Source: Alphaproteobacteria bacterium
GTDB taxonomy: Bacteria > Pseudomonadota > Alphaproteobacteria > Rhizobiales > Xanthobacteraceae
Assembly: GCA_016869215.1 (NCBI GenBank)
Contig: VGEP01000001.1
Location: forward strand, 62,001 to 126,000
Reading direction: 5' to 3'
DNA: 64,000 bases
The notes beneath the pieces are model-generated. The model was not told where the DNA came from. It did not search any database and saw only the letters and a program-made list of their open reading frames with translations. The position numbers were made by a program, and so were the translations under genes. This document shows, one piece after another, positions 30,577 through 39,190 of the stretch (position 1 is its first letter; each line of letters begins with the position of its first letter).

Positions 30577-30879
30577 TCATCGTATCGGCTCATGCACGGT
30601 CACAAGCTTCGTCCCGTCCGGGAACGTCGCTTCGACTTGAATGTCGTGGATCATCTCCGGGATGCCGTCCATGACCTGCGCGCGGGTGAGCACGTGCGCG
30701 CCCGCTTCCATAAGCTGCGCCACTGTCTTGCCGTCCCGCGCGCCTTCCATGATGAAGTCGGTGATCAGCGCCACGGCCTCCGGATGATTGAGCTTGACGC
30801 CGCGCTCCAGCCGCCGGCGCGCGACGATGGCCGCCATCGCGACCAGCAGCTTGTCTTTTTCCCGCGGAGTGAGATTCAT
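30577..30879 (-). CDS. ureA: Urease gamma subunit
   Basis: A 100-residue helical structural subunit of urease. [55 protein letters not shown] and [24 protein letters not shown] are near-invariant in the family. It follows ureD on the same strand and is separated from ureB by the DUF4375 insertion. The usual ureA-ureB adjacency is thus broken. Confidence 0.97.
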   Translation of the reverse strand: MNLTPREKDKLLVAMAAIVARRRLERGVKLNHPEAVALITDFIMEGARDGKTVAQLMEAGAHVLTRAQVMDGIPEMIHDIQVEATFPDGTKLVTVHEPIR

Positions 30880-30901
30880 CGCCTGGTCCTTCGAACGCCC
30901 G

Positions 30902-31723
30902 TCAGTTGAGCCAGATGCGCGGCAGCGCGCCGCCGAACGCCGTCACGACCGCGGCGAGATCGCGCCGCAGGTCGGCGCCATCCTTGGCGCAGAGCCGCGC
31001 CGCCGCAAGCCCGTTCCAGCACGACACGCCGACTTCGCCATGGAAGGTGACGGCACGGGCGCGCTCGATCATGCCGTCGTCGCCGGGGATCGCGAGCACC
31101 GTCGCCGCGGCCACGCCGCCAGCCGCTGCGGCCGGCTCGGCAAGCGTCCGCGCAATTGCGCTGTTGAACCGCAGTCCTTCCGCGAACAGCAGGCGGCCGC
31201 CAAGGCGCACCCGCCAGCGGTCGGCAAGCGCGCCCTCCTCCACCGCTTCGTTCATCGCCGAGCGCCCGAACACCAGCGCCTCGGCCATCAGCAGGCTCGC
31301 GCCTTCCGCGAGATCGGCCTCGATCCGGCGCGACAGCCGCGCACGGTCGAACAGGATCGTCTCCTGCGGCAGCCATGACAGATGCGCATCCGCCTCGACC
31401 CGCAGCTTCACCGAAATCTCCGAGTCCGGGCCGAGCGAGCGATAGACTTTCTCGGCCGCCGCCGTGGTCACGGTCAGCCGCGCGCCCGCGCGCAGTGCAA
31501 TGTCGATGTCGTGGCGATCGCCGCCGGCGATGCCGCCCGCAGTGTTGACGATCACGGCTTCGAGCCCGTCCGGGCCGGAGCTGGGGAACCGCGCCCGCAG
31601 CGGCCCGTCCTCGTAGATGCGCTCGCGGCGGCTCGTCCCGGCGCGGGACGCAACCGACAGAGCAAGCCGGCCCGCGGCGCGATTACGAGCAAACACTTCG
31701 ACTGCCTCGGTGCCCCGCTGCAC
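30902..31723 (-). CDS. ureD: Urease accessory protein UreD
   Basis: A 273-residue accessory protein that forms a beta-helical tunnel for nickel passage from UreG/UreF to apo-urease. [30 protein letters not shown] is the N-terminal motif; [38 protein letters not shown] and [24 protein letters not shown] are the hallmark core. The start is the GTG at 31723, just after GAGGGTGGAA and 11 bp past the urtE stop; the frame continues upstream through urtE without meaning. Links the transporter and enzyme halves of the block. Confidence 0.93.
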   Translation of the reverse strand: MQRGTEAVEVFARNRAAGRLALSVASRAGTSRRERIYEDGPLRARFPSSGPDGLEAVIVNTAGGIAGGDRHDIDIALRAGARLTVTTAAAEKVYRSLGPDSEISVKLRVEADAHLSWLPQETILFDRARLSRRIEADLAEGASLLMAEALVFGRSAMNEAVEEGALADRWRVRLGGRLLFAEGLRFNSAIARTLAEPAAAAGGVAAATVLAIPGDDGMIERARAVTFHGEVGVSCWNGLAAARLCAKDGADLRRDLAAVVTAFGGALPRIWLN

Positions 31724-31734
31724 GCTTCCACCCT

Positions 31735-32430
31735 CTAAAGCGACATGGCCTTCTTCAACGCGGCTTCGTCCATGTCCGCGCGCCACGTGGACAGTACGAT
31801 CTGGCCGCGGTCCAGCACCACGAACCGGTCGCCGAGATCGCGCGCGAAATCGAGGTACTGCTCGACCAGCACGATGGCGATCTGCCCAAGCGAGCGAAGG
31901 TACGTGATCGCGCGCCCGATGTCCTTGATGATCGACGGCTGGATGCCTTCGGTCGGCTCGTCGAGCAGGAGAAGCCTGGGCCGCATCACCAGCGCGCGGC
32001 CGATGGCGAGCTGCTGCTGCTGGCCACCCGAGAGGTCTCCGCCACGCCGGTGCAGCATGTCGTGCAGCACGGGAAACAGCGAGAACACGTCGTCGGGGAT
32101 GCTGCGGTCGCGGCGGGCGAGCGGCGCGAAGCCGGTCTTGAGGTTTTCTTCCACGGTGAGCAGCGGAAAAATCTCCCGGCCCTGCGGCACGTAGGCAATG
32201 CCACGCCGGGCGCGCTCGTAGGGCTTGAGGCCGGTGATGTCCTGCCCCTCCCACTCGATCGTGCCGCGCGACACCGGATGCTGGCCGACCAGCGCGCGCA
32301 GGAGACTGGTCTTGCCGACGCCGTTCCTTCCCAGCACGCAGGTCACTTCGCCGGGCTGCGCATGCAGCGACACGCCGCGCAGCGCCTGTGCCGCGCCGTA
32401 GTGAAGGTCGATGGTCTTGGCTTCGAGCAT
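31735..32430 (-). CDS. urtE: Urea ABC transporter ATPase UrtE
   Basis: A 231-residue ATPase. Walker A is GRNGVGKTSLL, the signature LSGGQQQQLAIGRAL and Walker B LLLLDEPTEGIQPSII; the EGIQPSIIKDIG continuation is diagnostic of UrtE rather than LivF. The start codon lies two bases beyond a long palindrome (32433-32508), so its ribosome site must lie in repeat sequence. It partners UrtD, UrtB and UrtC to import urea for the adjacent urease. Confidence 0.95.
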   Translation of the reverse strand: MLEAKTIDLHYGAAQALRGVSLHAQPGEVTCVLGRNGVGKTSLLRALVGQHPVSRGTIEWEGQDITGLKPYERARRGIAYVPQGREIFPLLTVEENLKTGFAPLARRDRSIPDDVFSLFPVLHDMLHRRGGDLSGGQQQQLAIGRALVMRPRLLLLDEPTEGIQPSIIKDIGRAITYLRSLGQIAIVLVEQYLDFARDLGDRFVVLDRGQIVLSTWRADMDEAALKKAMSL

Positions 32431-32432
32431 CG

Positions 32433-32508
32433 CTAGTGGTCCGATTCTAACATTCGTATCCCGTTGCGGCTGGTCCGTTTGCGAATGTTAGAATCAAAGG
32501 ACCACTAG
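32433..32508. repeat. Long palindrome, urt locus copy 1
   Basis: A 76-base palindrome: outer arms CTAGTGGTCC / GGACCACTAG, inner arms GATTCTAACATTCG / CGAATGTTAGAATC, an unpaired AAA on the right side between inner and outer arms, and a 25-base loop. It ends two bases before the urtE start codon and faces copy 2 across a 12-base spacer. Same design as the copies at 46537 and 46626. Confidence 0.9.
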
Positions 32509-32520
32509 AAAGTATAAGTT

Positions 32521-32600
32521 GGTAGTGGAGTTTGGATTTGACATTCGCTTCTCGAATTTGCGGCTAGCTTCGTAGCGAATGTCAAATCCACTCCACTACC
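32521..32600. repeat. Long palindrome, urt locus copy 2
   Basis: An 80-base palindrome: outer arms GGTAGTGGAG / CTCCACTACC, inner arms GGATTTGACATTCGCT / AGCGAATGTCAAATCC, with TTT on the left opposite a single A, and a 24-base loop. It is in opposite orientation to copy 1. Its right arm supplies the TAG stop codon of urtD (32596-32598). Confidence 0.9.
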
Positions 32601-33348
32601 GCCCCAGATACACCTCGACCACGCGCTCATTCTCCGAGACCTGGTCGATGGTGCCCTCGGCGATCACCGTGCCTTCGTGCAGGCACGTGACCTTGACGTC
32701 GAGGTCGCGCACGAAAGTCATGTCGTGCTCGACCACGATCACGGTCTTGTCGCGGTTGATCTCCTTCAACAGTTCCGCGGTCTGGCGCGTCTCCTCGTCG
32801 GTCATGCCGGCGACCGGCTCGTCGACCAGCAGGAGCTTTGGCTCCTGAGCCAGCAGCATTCCGATCTCGAGCCACTGCTTCTGCCCGTGCGCGAGGCTGC
32901 CGGCCGGCCGGTCGCGTTCGCCCTTGAGGCGGATGGTGTCGAGGATGCGCTCGATCCGCGCCGCCTCGTCCGCGCTTTCGCGCCAGCGCACGGAGGCGCG
33001 CGGCCGCCGGTCGTTCTTGAGCGACAGCAGTAGATTGTCGTGCACGGTATGCATCTCGAAAACGGTCGGCTTCTGGAACTTGCGGCCGATGCCGAGCATG
33101 GCGATCTGGGTCTCGTCGAGCTTGGACAGGTCGTGCGAGCCCTCGAAGTATACGTCGCCGTCGTCGGGGCGCGTCTTGCCCGTGACCACGTCCATCATCG
33201 TGGTCTTGCCCGCGCCGTTCGGACCGATGATGGCGCGCATCTCGCCCGGCTCGACCGCAAACGACAGATTGTTCAGCGCGCGGAAACCGTCGAACGAAAC
33301 GGTGATGCCGCTGAGATAAAGAAGCGCGGTGGTGGTGCGTGCGTCCAT
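32596..33348 (-). CDS. urtD: Urea ABC transporter ATPase UrtD
   Basis: A 250-residue ATPase. Walker A is GPNGAGKTTMMDVVTGK, the signature region is the UrtD/LivG-type LAHGQKQWLEIGMLL and Walker B LLLVDEPVAGMTDEE. The GRKFQKPTVFEMHTVHDNL Q-loop stretch is characteristic of UrtD. Its stop codon is part of the palindrome at 32521-32600. Follows urtC by three bases. Confidence 0.95.
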   Translation of the reverse strand: MDARTTTALLYLSGITVSFDGFRALNNLSFAVEPGEMRAIIGPNGAGKTTMMDVVTGKTRPDDGDVYFEGSHDLSKLDETQIAMLGIGRKFQKPTVFEMHTVHDNLLLSLKNDRRPRASVRWRESADEAARIERILDTIRLKGERDRPAGSLAHGQKQWLEIGMLLAQEPKLLLVDEPVAGMTDEETRQTAELLKEINRDKTVIVVEHDMTFVRDLDVKVTCLHEGTVIAEGTIDQVSENERVVEVYLGR

Positions 33349-33351
33349 GGC

Positions 33352-34512
33352 CTACTCCGCGGGCCTTGCGGCCGCATCGGGAGGAGGAGCCGCAGATGTC
33401 GGCGCATGGGCCGAACGCTCGCGGCGGCGCTCCCGCCACCACTGCCAGGTGCCGACGATGCCGCGCGGCAGGAACAGCGTCACCGCAATGAACAGCCCGC
33501 CGAGCATGAACAGCCAGTAGGGCGCGAGAAAGCCGCTGGTGAACGTGGTCCTGGCGTAGTTGACCAGCACCGCGCCGAGTGCCGCTCCCGTGAGAGTGCC
33601 GCGGCCGCCGACCGCAACCCAGATCACGGCCTCGATGGAATTCGCCGGCGAGAATTCGCTTGGATTGATGATGCCGACCTGCGGCACATAGAGCGCGCCT
33701 GCGACGCCCGCCATGCAGGCCGACAGCGTGAACGCAAACAGCTTGTAGGACTCCGCCCGATAGCCGAGGAAGCGCGTGCGCGGCTCGGCGTCGCGGATCG
33801 CGACCAGCACCATGCCGAAGCGCGAGGTCACGAGCGCGCGGCAGATCAGGAAGCAGAGCGCCAGCGCCGCGCATGAAGCGGCGAACAAGGCCGCGCGCGT
33901 CTCCTGCGCTTGCACGTTGAAACCCAGGATGTCCTTGAAGTCGGTCAGGCCGTTGTTGCCGCCAAAGCCGAAGTTGTTGCGGAAGAAGCCGAGCATCAGC
34001 GCAAACGTCAGCGCCTGGGTGATGATCGAGAGATAGACGCCGGTGACACGGCTTCGGAACGCAAACCACCCGAACACGAAGGCCAGCGCGCCCGGCACCA
34101 GCACGATCATGATCGCGGCGTACCAGAACTTGTCGAAGAAATACCAATAGACCGGCAGTTCGGTCCAGTTCAGGAACACCATGAAGTCCGGCAGTTCGGG
34201 ATGCGCATAGACGCCGCGCGTTCCGATCTGCCGCATCAGGTACATGCCCATGGCGTAGCCGCCGAGCGCGAAGAACGCGCCGTGCCCGAGCGACAGGATT
34301 CCGGCGTAGCCCCAGATCAGGTCGATCGACAGCGCAAGCAGCGCGTAGCAGACGTACTTGCCGAGCAGCGGCACCAGGTATGAAGGGACGTGAAACGGCG
34401 ACGACGGCGGCACGAACAGGTTGAGGATCGGCACGGCGATCGCGACCGCAGCCAGGATGGCGATGAATATCCAGGCGCCGCGATCCAGAATTCCCGCGCG
34501 ATGGAGCATCAT
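33352..34512 (-). CDS. urtC: Urea ABC transporter permease UrtC
   Basis: A 386-residue LivM-type permease of the urea/short-chain amide importer. GYAGILSLGHGAFFALGGYAMGMYLM is the conserved channel motif, and NNFGFGGNNGLTDFKDILGF is specific to UrtC. About ten hydrophobic segments are present; the Pro/Ala-rich C terminus is probably disordered. The ATG at 34512 overlaps the urtB stop in ATGATGA fashion. Forms the membrane channel with UrtB. Confidence 0.95.
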   Translation of the reverse strand: MMLHRAGILDRGAWIFIAILAAVAIAVPILNLFVPPSSPFHVPSYLVPLLGKYVCYALLALSIDLIWGYAGILSLGHGAFFALGGYAMGMYLMRQIGTRGVYAHPELPDFMVFLNWTELPVYWYFFDKFWYAAIMIVLVPGALAFVFGWFAFRSRVTGVYLSIITQALTFALMLGFFRNNFGFGGNNGLTDFKDILGFNVQAQETRAALFAASCAALALCFLICRALVTSRFGMVLVAIRDAEPRTRFLGYRAESYKLFAFTLSACMAGVAGALYVPQVGIINPSEFSPANSIEAVIWVAVGGRGTLTGAALGAVLVNYARTTFTSGFLAPYWLFMLGGLFIAVTLFLPRGIVGTWQWWRERRRERSAHAPTSAAPPPDAAARPAE

Positions 34513-36215
34513 GCCTCCACCGCCCGGCCCTTGAGCGCGAAAAGACCGCGCGGGCGCTTCTGGATGAACAGAATGATGAGGACGAGGATCGCGATCTTGG
34601 CGAGCACCGCGCCTGCATAAGGCTCCAGGAACTTGTTGGCGATGCCGAGCGAGAACGCGCCGACCAGCGTGCCCCACAGGTTTCCGACGCCGCCGAACAC
34701 CACCACCATGAAACTGTCGATGATGTAGCCCTGTCCGAGGTTTGGGCTGACGTTGTCGATCTGCGACAGCGCGACGCCGGCGATGCCGGCGATTCCGGAA
34801 CCGAGCCCGAAGGTCAGCGCGTCGACCCGCGCGGTGCGAATGCCCATCGACGCCGCCATGGCGCGGTTTTGCGTCACCGCGCGCATTTCGAGGCCGAGCC
34901 GCGTGTAGCGCAGCAACGCCAGCAGCAGCAGGAACACGCCGAGGGTAAAGCAGATGATCCAGAGCCGGCCGTAGGTGATGCTGAGGTGGCCCACTTCGAA
35001 CGCTCCGCTCATCCACGACGGCGCGCCGACCTCGCGGTTGGTCGGGCCGAAGGCCGTCCGCACCGCCTGCTGCAAAACGAGTGACAAGCCCCAGGTCGCC
35101 AGCAGCGTCTCCAGCGGCCTGCCATAGAGGAAGCGGATGATGCCCTGCTCGATCAGGATGCCGATGAATCCCGCGATCAAAAACGCCGCCGGCACCGCGA
35201 TCAGCAGCGAATAGTCGAACAGCGCCGGATTGTGCTGCCGGATCAGCTCCTGCACGACGAACGTCACATAGGCGCCGATCATCACCATCTCGCCGTGCGC
35301 CATGTTGATGACGCCCATCACCCCGAAGGTGATGGCAAGTCCGATGGCCGCGAGCAGCAGAACGGAACCAAGCGACAAGCCGTACCAGGCGTTTTGCGCC
35401 GTGGCCCAGACCGCGAGCTGGCTCTGGATCGAGGCGACGGCGTCGCGCGCCGCGCCGACCACGGCCGGCGGCGTGCCCGCCGGCAGGCTTGCAAGCAGGT
35501 TGAGCGCCTCCTGGCCGCCGCGTTCGCGGATGGTTGCGACCGCGGCCAGCTTGTCGGCCTCGGAGCCTTCGCTGGAATGCAGGATCACTGCGGCCCGCGC
35601 CTGCCCGAGCGCGCGCTTCACCCGCGCGTCGGTTTCCTTGGCGAGCGCCGCGTCGAGCGCGGGCAGCGCGTTCTCGTCACGCGATTTCAGCACCGCCTGC
35701 GCGGCTTCGAAGCGGCGGTTCGCGTCGCCGGCCTGCAGCCGCAAACCGCCAAGCGCCGCGTCGATGGTCCGGCGCAGCCGGTTGTTGATGCGAACGTTGG
35801 TGAGGTCGGGCGGCCCGGCGCCCGCGGCCGCCGAGCCGGTGGCCGCGTCAAACAGCTTGTCGTCCTTGTCCTTGTAGAAGACCTTCTTGTCCTGCACGCT
35901 GAACAAGAGCCGCCTGTCCTGCAGCGCCTCGATGATGGCGGCCGCCCGCGCGTCCCCGGTCGCGGCAACCGCGCCGATCCCGGCATCGGTCTCGCTGAAG
36001 TCGTCGGCGAGGAAATGTTCGAGTGCCTTGGCGAGCCCGGTCAACGGCGCGGGCTGCGGTGCGGATGGCACGTCCGGCGCGGCCTGAGGCGCAGCGGCAG
36101 ATTCCGCCGCCGCCGGCGGATCGATCTGTGTCTGTGCGCTCGCGCCGCCCGCCAGCGCGGCGCCGAAGGCGAGCGCGCATAGCAGCAGCACGAGGCGTTC
36201 TGACTTACGACGCAT
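34509..36215 (-). CDS. urtB: Urea ABC transporter permease UrtB
   Basis: A 568-residue protein in two parts. Residues 1-30 are a signal peptide (MRRKSERLVLLLCALAFGAALAGGASA) and about 30-270 an Ala-rich, HEAT-like helical periplasmic domain. The C-terminal 290 residues are a LivH-type permease with GVMGVINMAHGEMVMIGAYVTF. Long UrtB proteins with this extra domain are common in proteobacteria. I use the ATG at 36215; a TTG three codons upstream is possible. Follows urtA by 92 bp containing a hairpin. Confidence 0.94.
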   Translation of the reverse strand: MRRKSERLVLLLCALAFGAALAGGASAQTQIDPPAAAESAAAPQAAPDVPSAPQPAPLTGLAKALEHFLADDFSETDAGIGAVAATGDARAAAIIEALQDRRLLFSVQDKKVFYKDKDDKLFDAATGSAAAGAGPPDLTNVRINNRLRRTIDAALGGLRLQAGDANRRFEAAQAVLKSRDENALPALDAALAKETDARVKRALGQARAAVILHSSEGSEADKLAAVATIRERGGQEALNLLASLPAGTPPAVVGAARDAVASIQSQLAVWATAQNAWYGLSLGSVLLLAAIGLAITFGVMGVINMAHGEMVMIGAYVTFVVQELIRQHNPALFDYSLLIAVPAAFLIAGFIGILIEQGIIRFLYGRPLETLLATWGLSLVLQQAVRTAFGPTNREVGAPSWMSGAFEVGHLSITYGRLWIICFTLGVFLLLLALLRYTRLGLEMRAVTQNRAMAASMGIRTARVDALTFGLGSGIAGIAGVALSQIDNVSPNLGQGYIIDSFMVVVFGGVGNLWGTLVGAFSLGIANKFLEPYAGAVLAKIAILVLIILFIQKRPRGLFALKGRAVEA

Positions 36216-36242
36216 CGCAAACAACCCCGGCGGCTTGTTTGA

Positions 36243-36274
36243 GGAAGCGGTGGCCGCCCCGGGCCACCGCCTCC
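36243..36274 (-). other. Hairpin between urtA and urtB
   Basis: GGAAGCGGTGGCC and GGCCACCGCCTCC form a 13-bp stem with one G-U pair and a six-base loop. No T run follows on the minus strand. A stable hairpin after a receptor gene usually protects its mRNA and raises receptor levels over the permeases. Confidence 0.65.
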
Positions 36275-36307
36275 GATGATGATGCTACAGCGATTTCGGG
36301 TGCGCCG

Positions 36308-37618
36308 TCAGGCGCCGCCGCACTTCTTGGTCACGGTGTTGTAGTTGCCGCACTTGAGCTTGACCCAGTCGCCGATCAGGTCCTTCGAGCCCGGCAGGTG
36401 CTTCGACCAGGCGTCGCCCGGGACGAGACCCGGGGTCTTCCAGACCACGTCGAACTGGCCGTCCGCACGCACCTCGCCGATGAACACCGGCTTGGTGATG
36501 TGGTGGTTCGGCAGCATCGTGGACACGCCGCCGGTCAGGTTCGGCGCCTGGATGCCGGGCAGCGCGTCGATCACCTTGTCCGGATCGACGGTCTTGGCCT
36601 TCTCGACGGCCTTGACCCACATGTTGAAGCCGACGACGTGAGCCTCCATCGGGTCGTTGGTCACGCGCTTCGGATTCTTTGTGAACGCCTGCCACTTCTT
36701 GATGAACTCGGCATTGGCCGGGCTCTTGACCGACTGGAAGTAATTCCAGGCCGCCATGTGGCCGACCAGCGGCTTCGTGTCGATGCCGGCGAGTTCCTCT
36801 TCGCCGACCGAGAAGGCGACCGACGGAATGTCCTTGGCCTTGATGCCCTGGTTGCCGAGCTCCTTGTAGAACGGAACGTTGGCGTCGCCGTTGATGGTGG
36901 AGACGATCGCGGTCTTGCGGCCGGCCGAGCCGAACTTCTTGATGTTCGACACGATCGTCTGCCAGTCGGAATGACCGAACGGCGTGTAGTTGATCATGAT
37001 GTCGGCATCCTTGACGCCCTTCGACTTCAGATAGGCTTCGAGGATCCTGTTGGTCGTGCGCGGATAGACGTAGTCGGTGCCGGCGAGCACCCAGCGCTGC
37101 ACCTTCTCTTCCTTGGCGAGATAGTCGACCGCGGGGATCGCCTGCTGGTTGGGAGCCGCCCCGGTGTAGAACACGTTGCGCTCGCTCTCCTCGCCTTCGT
37201 ACTGCACCGGATAGAACAGGATCGAGTTGAGCTCCTTGAACACCGGCAGCACGGACTTGCGCGACACCGAGGTCCAGCAGCCGAACACCACCGAGACCTT
37301 GTCCTTGGTGATGAGCTCGCGCGCCTTCTCGGCGAACAGCGGCCAGTTCGAGGCCGGGTCGACGACCACGGCTTCGAGCTTCTTGCCGAGCAGGCCGCCC
37401 TTCTTGTTCTGCTCCTCGATCAGGAACAGCATCGTGTCCTTCAGCGTGGTCTCGCTGATGGCCATGGTGCCGGACAGAGAATGCAGGATGCCGATCTTGA
37501 TGGTTTCCTGGGCCTTGGCCTGCGGCATCGCCGCCAGCAGGCCCAGCGATAGGCCGGTGGCGAGGAGCCACCGGCGGGCAATGGGTCGCTCCGCGACCGT
37601 GCGAATGAAATTGTGCAT
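36308..37618 (-). CDS. urtA: Urea ABC transporter receptor UrtA
   Basis: A 436-residue periplasmic urea-binding protein. The signal region carries an Arg pair and ends AKAQ, and the mature start is ETIKIGILHSLSGTMAISETTLKDTMLFLI. WTSVSRKSVLPVFKELNSILFYPVQYEGEE is the UrtA/FmdD-type ligand lobe. The ATG at 37618 follows AGAGGGACATCTCG; upstream frame is not conserved. It is the first gene of the urt-ure block and has a sigma-54 promoter about 60 bp upstream, so expression should rise under nitrogen limitation. Confidence 0.95.
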   Translation of the reverse strand: MHNFIRTVAERPIARRWLLATGLSLGLLAAMPQAKAQETIKIGILHSLSGTMAISETTLKDTMLFLIEEQNKKGGLLGKKLEAVVVDPASNWPLFAEKARELITKDKVSVVFGCWTSVSRKSVLPVFKELNSILFYPVQYEGEESERNVFYTGAAPNQQAIPAVDYLAKEEKVQRWVLAGTDYVYPRTTNRILEAYLKSKGVKDADIMINYTPFGHSDWQTIVSNIKKFGSAGRKTAIVSTINGDANVPFYKELGNQGIKAKDIPSVAFSVGEEELAGIDTKPLVGHMAAWNYFQSVKSPANAEFIKKWQAFTKNPKRVTNDPMEAHVVGFNMWVKAVEKAKTVDPDKVIDALPGIQAPNLTGGVSTMLPNHHITKPVFIGEVRADGQFDVVWKTPGLVPGDAWSKHLPGSKDLIGDWVKLKCGNYNTVTKKCGGA

Positions 37619-37680
37619 CGAGATGTCCCTCTGCGTTGACGCCCGCGCCATGCCCCGCGAGGGGCCGCGCAGAAAGAACT

Positions 37681-37698
37681 TCGCAAGCCACGTGCCAA
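37681..37698 (-). promoter_or_regulatory. Sigma-54 promoter of the urt-ure block
   Basis: Minus strand reads TTGGCACGTGGCTTGCGA, a nearly perfect match to TGGCACG-N4-TTGC(A/T), with the obligatory GG and GC elements exactly ten bases apart. The transcript would start near 37670, giving a leader of about 50 bases before the urtA ATG. Activation by NtrC-type proteins is expected from the promoter class. Confidence 0.8.
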
Positions 37699-37791
37699 GG
37701 TGCGCGGCGGCCATAATCTGTTGATTTTGCTGAATATTCTGGAAAGTCTGCGTTCCTGCGTAAATATTAGGCAATGGCGATTGACCACGAT

Positions 37792-37808
37792 TTGGGCATT
37801 TCGCCCAA
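37792..37808. promoter_or_regulatory. Dyad upstream of the sigma-54 promoter
   Basis: Perfect inverted repeat TTGGGC-ATTTC-GCCCAA about 100 bp upstream of the -24 element of urtA. The distance suits an enhancer site for a sigma-54 activator, although it does not match the usual NtrC consensus TGCAC-N-GTGCA. The whole gap 37619-37946 otherwise holds only AT-rich promoter-like sequence between urtA and the divergent dehydrogenase gene. Confidence 0.4.
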
Positions 37809-37946
37809 GTTGAATGCAATTGCGGGAACAATGCATACGCCAAGCCGATTTTGCGGCTGTGAGACCCAAAGTCACCGGCACCTCAAGCTGGCGCTTGCCC
37901 GGACCGGGTAATCCTGCGACTTCACTCCGTTCCCGAGGTCGCAAAC

Positions 37947-38852
37947 ATGCCCAACCGCAACACCCCCCGCCTCTGCTTCATCGGCTTCGGCGAAGCCGGC
38001 CAGGCCATCGCCGGCGGCCTGCGCGACGCCGGCATCGAGGCCGTCGCCGCCTGGGACATCCTGTTCCCGAGGCCCGAAGGCGCGGCGCTGATCGGAGCGG
38101 GCAAAGCCATGGGCGCGCGGATCGCGTCGTCCGCGGCCGACGCGGTGAAGGGCGCGGACGTGATCGTGTCGGCGGTCACCGCAGCATCGAGCTTCGAGGC
38201 CGCGCAATCGGTCGAGCCGCACATATCCGGCAATCCCTATTACCTCGACATCAACTCCGTCTCGCCGGGCCGCAAGCAGCAGACCGAAACGCTGCTCGGC
38301 GCGAAGGTGCGCTATGTCGACGTCGCGATCCTCGCGCCGATCCATCCGGCGCGGCACCAGACGCCCGTCCTGCTCGCCGGACCCCACGCCGAAACCGTCA
38401 TGCCGCTGCTGTTCGACGAGCTGGAAATGCGCGGCGCGGTCGCGGGCGCCGAGACCGGCGCTGCCGCGGCGCTGAAGATGGTCCGCAGTGTGATGATCAA
38501 GGGGATCGAGGCGCTGACGCTGGAATGCTTCCTCGCCGCGCGCCGCGCAGGGATCGTCGACGAAGTCGCCGCCTCGCTGAAGAACAACTACCCCACGCTC
38601 GATTGGACGCGGGTGATGAACTACAACATCGAGCGCATGGCGAGCCACGGCATCCGCCGCGCCGACGAGATGGACCAGGTGGTGGATACGCTGCGCGAAC
38701 TCGGCCTCGACCCGCTGATGGCGGCGGCGACGTCCTCCCGCCAGCGCGAGATGGGCAAGATCGGCAAGGACCCGTCGGTGCGCGCGACCTTGAAGGATGG
38801 CGGGCCCGAAATGCTCGACGCCATCGGCAAGGCTTTCAAGGACCGGCATTGA
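37947..38852 (+). CDS. NAD(P)-dependent dehydrogenase with DUF1932 domain
   Basis: A 301-residue beta-hydroxyacid dehydrogenase-type protein. The Rossmann fold starts LCFIGFGEAGQAIAGGLRDAG (G-x-G-x-x-G) at residues 9-29; DINSVSPGRKQQTE is the substrate motif and the Lys in AAALKMVRSVMIKGIEAL the catalytic one. The C-terminal third (LDWTRVMNYNIERMASHGIRRADEMDQVVDTL) is DUF1932. Related enzymes oxidise or reduce short hydroxyacids such as L-threonate-type or phosphogluconate-like substrates. Divergent from urtA; no functional link to urea metabolism is evident. Confidence 0.88.
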   Translation: MPNRNTPRLCFIGFGEAGQAIAGGLRDAGIEAVAAWDILFPRPEGAALIGAGKAMGARIASSAADAVKGADVIVSAVTAASSFEAAQSVEPHISGNPYYLDINSVSPGRKQQTETLLGAKVRYVDVAILAPIHPARHQTPVLLAGPHAETVMPLLFDELEMRGAVAGAETGAAAALKMVRSVMIKGIEALTLECFLAARRAGIVDEVAASLKNNYPTLDWTRVMNYNIERMASHGIRRADEMDQVVDTLRELGLDPLMAAATSSRQREMGKIGKDPSVRATLKDGGPEMLDAIGKAFKDRH

Positions 38853-38972
38853 GGCGGCGGGACGATCCTTGCCCTGACGAGAATTTGACCCCGCAGCCTG
38901 GATGACGGCCCGCCGCGGGGTTCATATATGCAAGCCCGGCCCGGACTGCGCCCGGCGGCGATGGAGGCTTGC

Positions 38973-39179
38973 ATGAACGAGGACGTGCTCAATACCAGCG
39001 TCCGGAAATTCCTGAAGACGGTCGGTGTGTCGTCGCAGCGCGAGATCGAGAAAGCCGTGCGCGAGGCCGTCGCCGGCGGGCGCATCAAAGGCGGTGAAAC
39101 ACTGCCCGCCAAGATGACCCTGACCGTCGGCGGCATCGGCCTGGCATTCACGATCGACGGTGCAATCGAACTCGAATAG
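38973..39179 (+). CDS. DUF6494 family small protein
   Basis: A 68-residue protein: MNEDVLNTSVRKFLKTVGVSSQREIEKAVREAVAGG followed by a beta-rich half, TLPAKMTLTVGGIGLAFTIDGAIELE. This pattern belongs to DUF6494, small proteins frequent in alphaproteobacteria whose function I do not know. GGAGG precedes the ATG at 38973; the frame's upstream ATG at 38928 would put 15 extra residues before the ribosome site. It lies 11 bases upstream of the S10 peptidase gene and may be cotranscribed. Confidence 0.78.
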   Translation: MNEDVLNTSVRKFLKTVGVSSQREIEKAVREAVAGGRIKGGETLPAKMTLTVGGIGLAFTIDGAIELE

Positions 39180-39190
39180 CGGCCATTCCG

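Noticed and set aside
37810-37835. A second sigma-54-like match (TTGCA near 37820 on the minus strand)
   Set aside because: The -24 half lacks the required GG, unlike the element at 37681-37698.
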